Assembly (NCBI GenBank): GCA_913030785.1
Contig: CAJWER010000132.1
Coordinates: 1-7,938, forward strand
DNA from: an uncultured Chloroflexota bacterium
GTDB lineage: Bacteria > Chloroflexota > Dehalococcoidia > Lucifugimonadales > CAJWER01
Length of the DNA: 7,938 nt
Direction: 5' to 3'
A program made the position numbers and the translations under genes. Under the pieces are notes generated by a model. It was not told the origin of the DNA, did no database searches, and saw only the letters and a list, made by a program, of their open reading frames with translations. Shown here one piece after another: positions 6,823 to 7,938 of the stretch (position 1 is the first letter of the stretch; every line of letters starts with the position of its first letter).

Positions 6823-6827
6823 AGGAG
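6823..6827 (+). promoter_or_regulatory. Ribosome binding site of rpoC
   Basis: AGGAG lies six bases before the ATG at 6834. It is a stronger Shine-Dalgarno than the one before rpoB and lies in the 66-base rpoB-rpoC spacer, where I see no terminator or promoter. Confidence 0.75.
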
Positions 6828-6833
6828 TAACAG

Positions 6834-7938
6834 ATGGCCCAGATCGGCAACGATTTCAACGCGGTGCGCATCTCTCTGGCATCGCCAGAGCAGATCAGAA
6901 CATGGTCTTACGGCGAGGTTATCAAGCCTGAGACGATCAACTACCGCACCCTTCGGCCAGAGAAGGACGGACTCTTTTGTGAACGCATCTTCGGCCCAAC
7001 AAAGGACTGGGAGTGCTACTGCGGCAAGTATAAGAAGATACGCTACAAGGGCGTCATCTGCGACCGGTGTGGCGTTGAGGTAGCTCGCGCTAAGGTCCGA
7101 CGCGAACGCATGGGACACATCATGCTGGCCGCGCCTGTGGCCCATATCTGGATGTCGAAGGGCACCCCGAGCCGAATCGGACTGCTCCTGGACCTATCCC
7201 CTCGCAACCTGGAAAGAGTCATCTACTTCGCCCAGTACATGGTCACCGAAATCGACGAGGAACTCAGGCGAGCTGCCATTGAGCGCCTTGAAGTTGAGCT
7301 GAGCGACGGGCTCGAACTTCTGGACGCCAGGGCGGACGGCACCTCCGACGAGTCTGACGAAAAGGCTCCCGAGAGCGAGCTGGCCATAGCCACCGAAGAC
7401 GGCGCGGAAGTCGCAGAGGTCGAGGCTGTCGTCGAGGTTCCAGAGCCTGAGGCCGAGGAGACTCCAGCAGCCAAAGCCGAAGAGGACGGCGCAGAGGCTG
7501 CACCGACCGACGAGGCTCAGATCGCCGCAGAGATCGAGCAGGCCAAGATCGATCTAGAAACCGATATCGAGGCGCAGATCGAGGACCTTGAGAGCTTCCG
7601 GATAGGGCTGTTACTCACAGAGAGCCGCTACCGGGAGCTTAGGGAGTCCTTCGAAGATGTCTTCAAGGCTGGCATGGGCGCCGAGGCGGCACTGCAAGGC
7701 TTGAAGGGTTTGGACCTCGAGGCGCTCCGCGATGACCTGCAGGAGCAGATCAGGACCACTTCGGGGCAGCGCCGTAAAAAGGCGATCAAGACGCTGCGAG
7801 TCGTCGAGGCACTCCGCAAGAGTGGCAACAAGCCAGAGTGGATGATCCTGACATCGCTGCCGGTGCTACCGCCGGAGCTGCGACCCATGGTTCAGTTGGA
7901 CGGCGGCAGGTTCGCCACCAGCGATCTGAACGACCTGT
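6834..7938 (+). CDS. rpoC: DNA-directed RNA polymerase subunit beta-prime, N-terminal part (runs off window end)
   Basis: The start of the beta-prime subunit, which carries the catalytic Mg-binding loop further downstream, outside this window. The 368 residues seen include WSYGEVIKPETINYRTLRPE, the zinc-binding site CYCGKYKK ... CDRCGVEV with Cys61, Cys63, Cys76 and Cys79, the block RERMGHIMLAAPVAHIWM, and near the window end SGNKPEWMILTSLPVLPPEL and VQLDGGRFATSDLNDL. Between VIYFAQYMVTE (129-139) and LLLTESRYREL (259-269) there is an insert of about 110-115 residues. It has helical, charged flanks (139-156 and 229-253) and a Glu/Asp-rich, Ala/Pro-rich centre (157-228) with 26 acidic and only 3 basic residues. 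The frame stays open to the last base. The ATG at 6834 with AGGAG before it is the clear start. Confidence 0.97.
   Translation, partial: MAQIGNDFNAVRISLASPEQIRTWSYGEVIKPETINYRTLRPEKDGLFCERIFGPTKDWECYCGKYKKIRYKGVICDRCGVEVARAKVRRERMGHIMLAAPVAHIWMSKGTPSRIGLLLDLSPRNLERVIYFAQYMVTEIDEELRRAAIERLEVELSDGLELLDARADGTSDESDEKAPESELAIATEDGAEVAEVEAVVEVPEPEAEETPAAKAEEDGAEAAPTDEAQIAAEIEQAKIDLETDIEAQIEDLESFRIGLLLTESRYRELRESFEDVFKAGMGAEAALQGLKGLDLEALRDDLQEQIRTTSGQRRKKAIKTLRVVEALRKSGNKPEWMILTSLPVLPPELRPMVQLDGGRFATSDLNDL

Noticed and set aside
7302..7517. The acidic RpoC segment as a frameshift or assembly artefact
   Set aside because: The frame is continuous and re-enters conserved RpoC sequence exactly in phase on both sides, so a genuine in-frame insert is the simpler reading.

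Overview
The window is about 60% GC by eye and carries five protein-coding genes, all on the + strand. It reads as ordinary bacterial chromosome, with no tRNA, rRNA, CRISPR array or insertion sequence. RpoB, the RpoC N-terminus and an actinobacterial-type phosphatidylinositol-phosphate synthase paired with a PimA-like mannosyltransferase suggest Chloroflexota, perhaps a Dehalococcoidia or marine SAR202-like lineage. That placement is inferred from remembered sequences, not from a search, and is moderately uncertain.

Layout. Positions 1-879 hold the C-terminal part of a GT4 glycosyltransferase resembling PimA. It overlaps by 4 bases (ATGA) a CDP-alcohol phosphatidyltransferase (876-1478) that closely resembles mycobacterial PgsA1. 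Together they look like a phosphatidylinositol synthesis and mannosylation unit. After 92 bases comes a D-2-hydroxyacid dehydrogenase-family protein (1571-2596) with a divergent active site. A 307-base gap (2597-2903) follows. It contains a good sigma70-type promoter and a leader of about 145 bases with a terminator-like hairpin. Then come rpoB (2904-6767) and, 66 bases later, the first 368 codons of rpoC (6834 to the window end).

The two RNA polymerase genes form an operon with its own promoter, without rplJ/rplL directly upstream. Beta carries an insert of about 88 residues near its C-terminus and a 77-residue acidic tail. Beta-prime carries an acidic insert flanked by helices just after its zinc-binding region. 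The rifampicin pocket has Gln at the position of E. coli Asp516. These polymerase features, the rpoB leader and the altered dehydrogenase active site are the parts most worth a second look. I see no clearly new multi-gene system.
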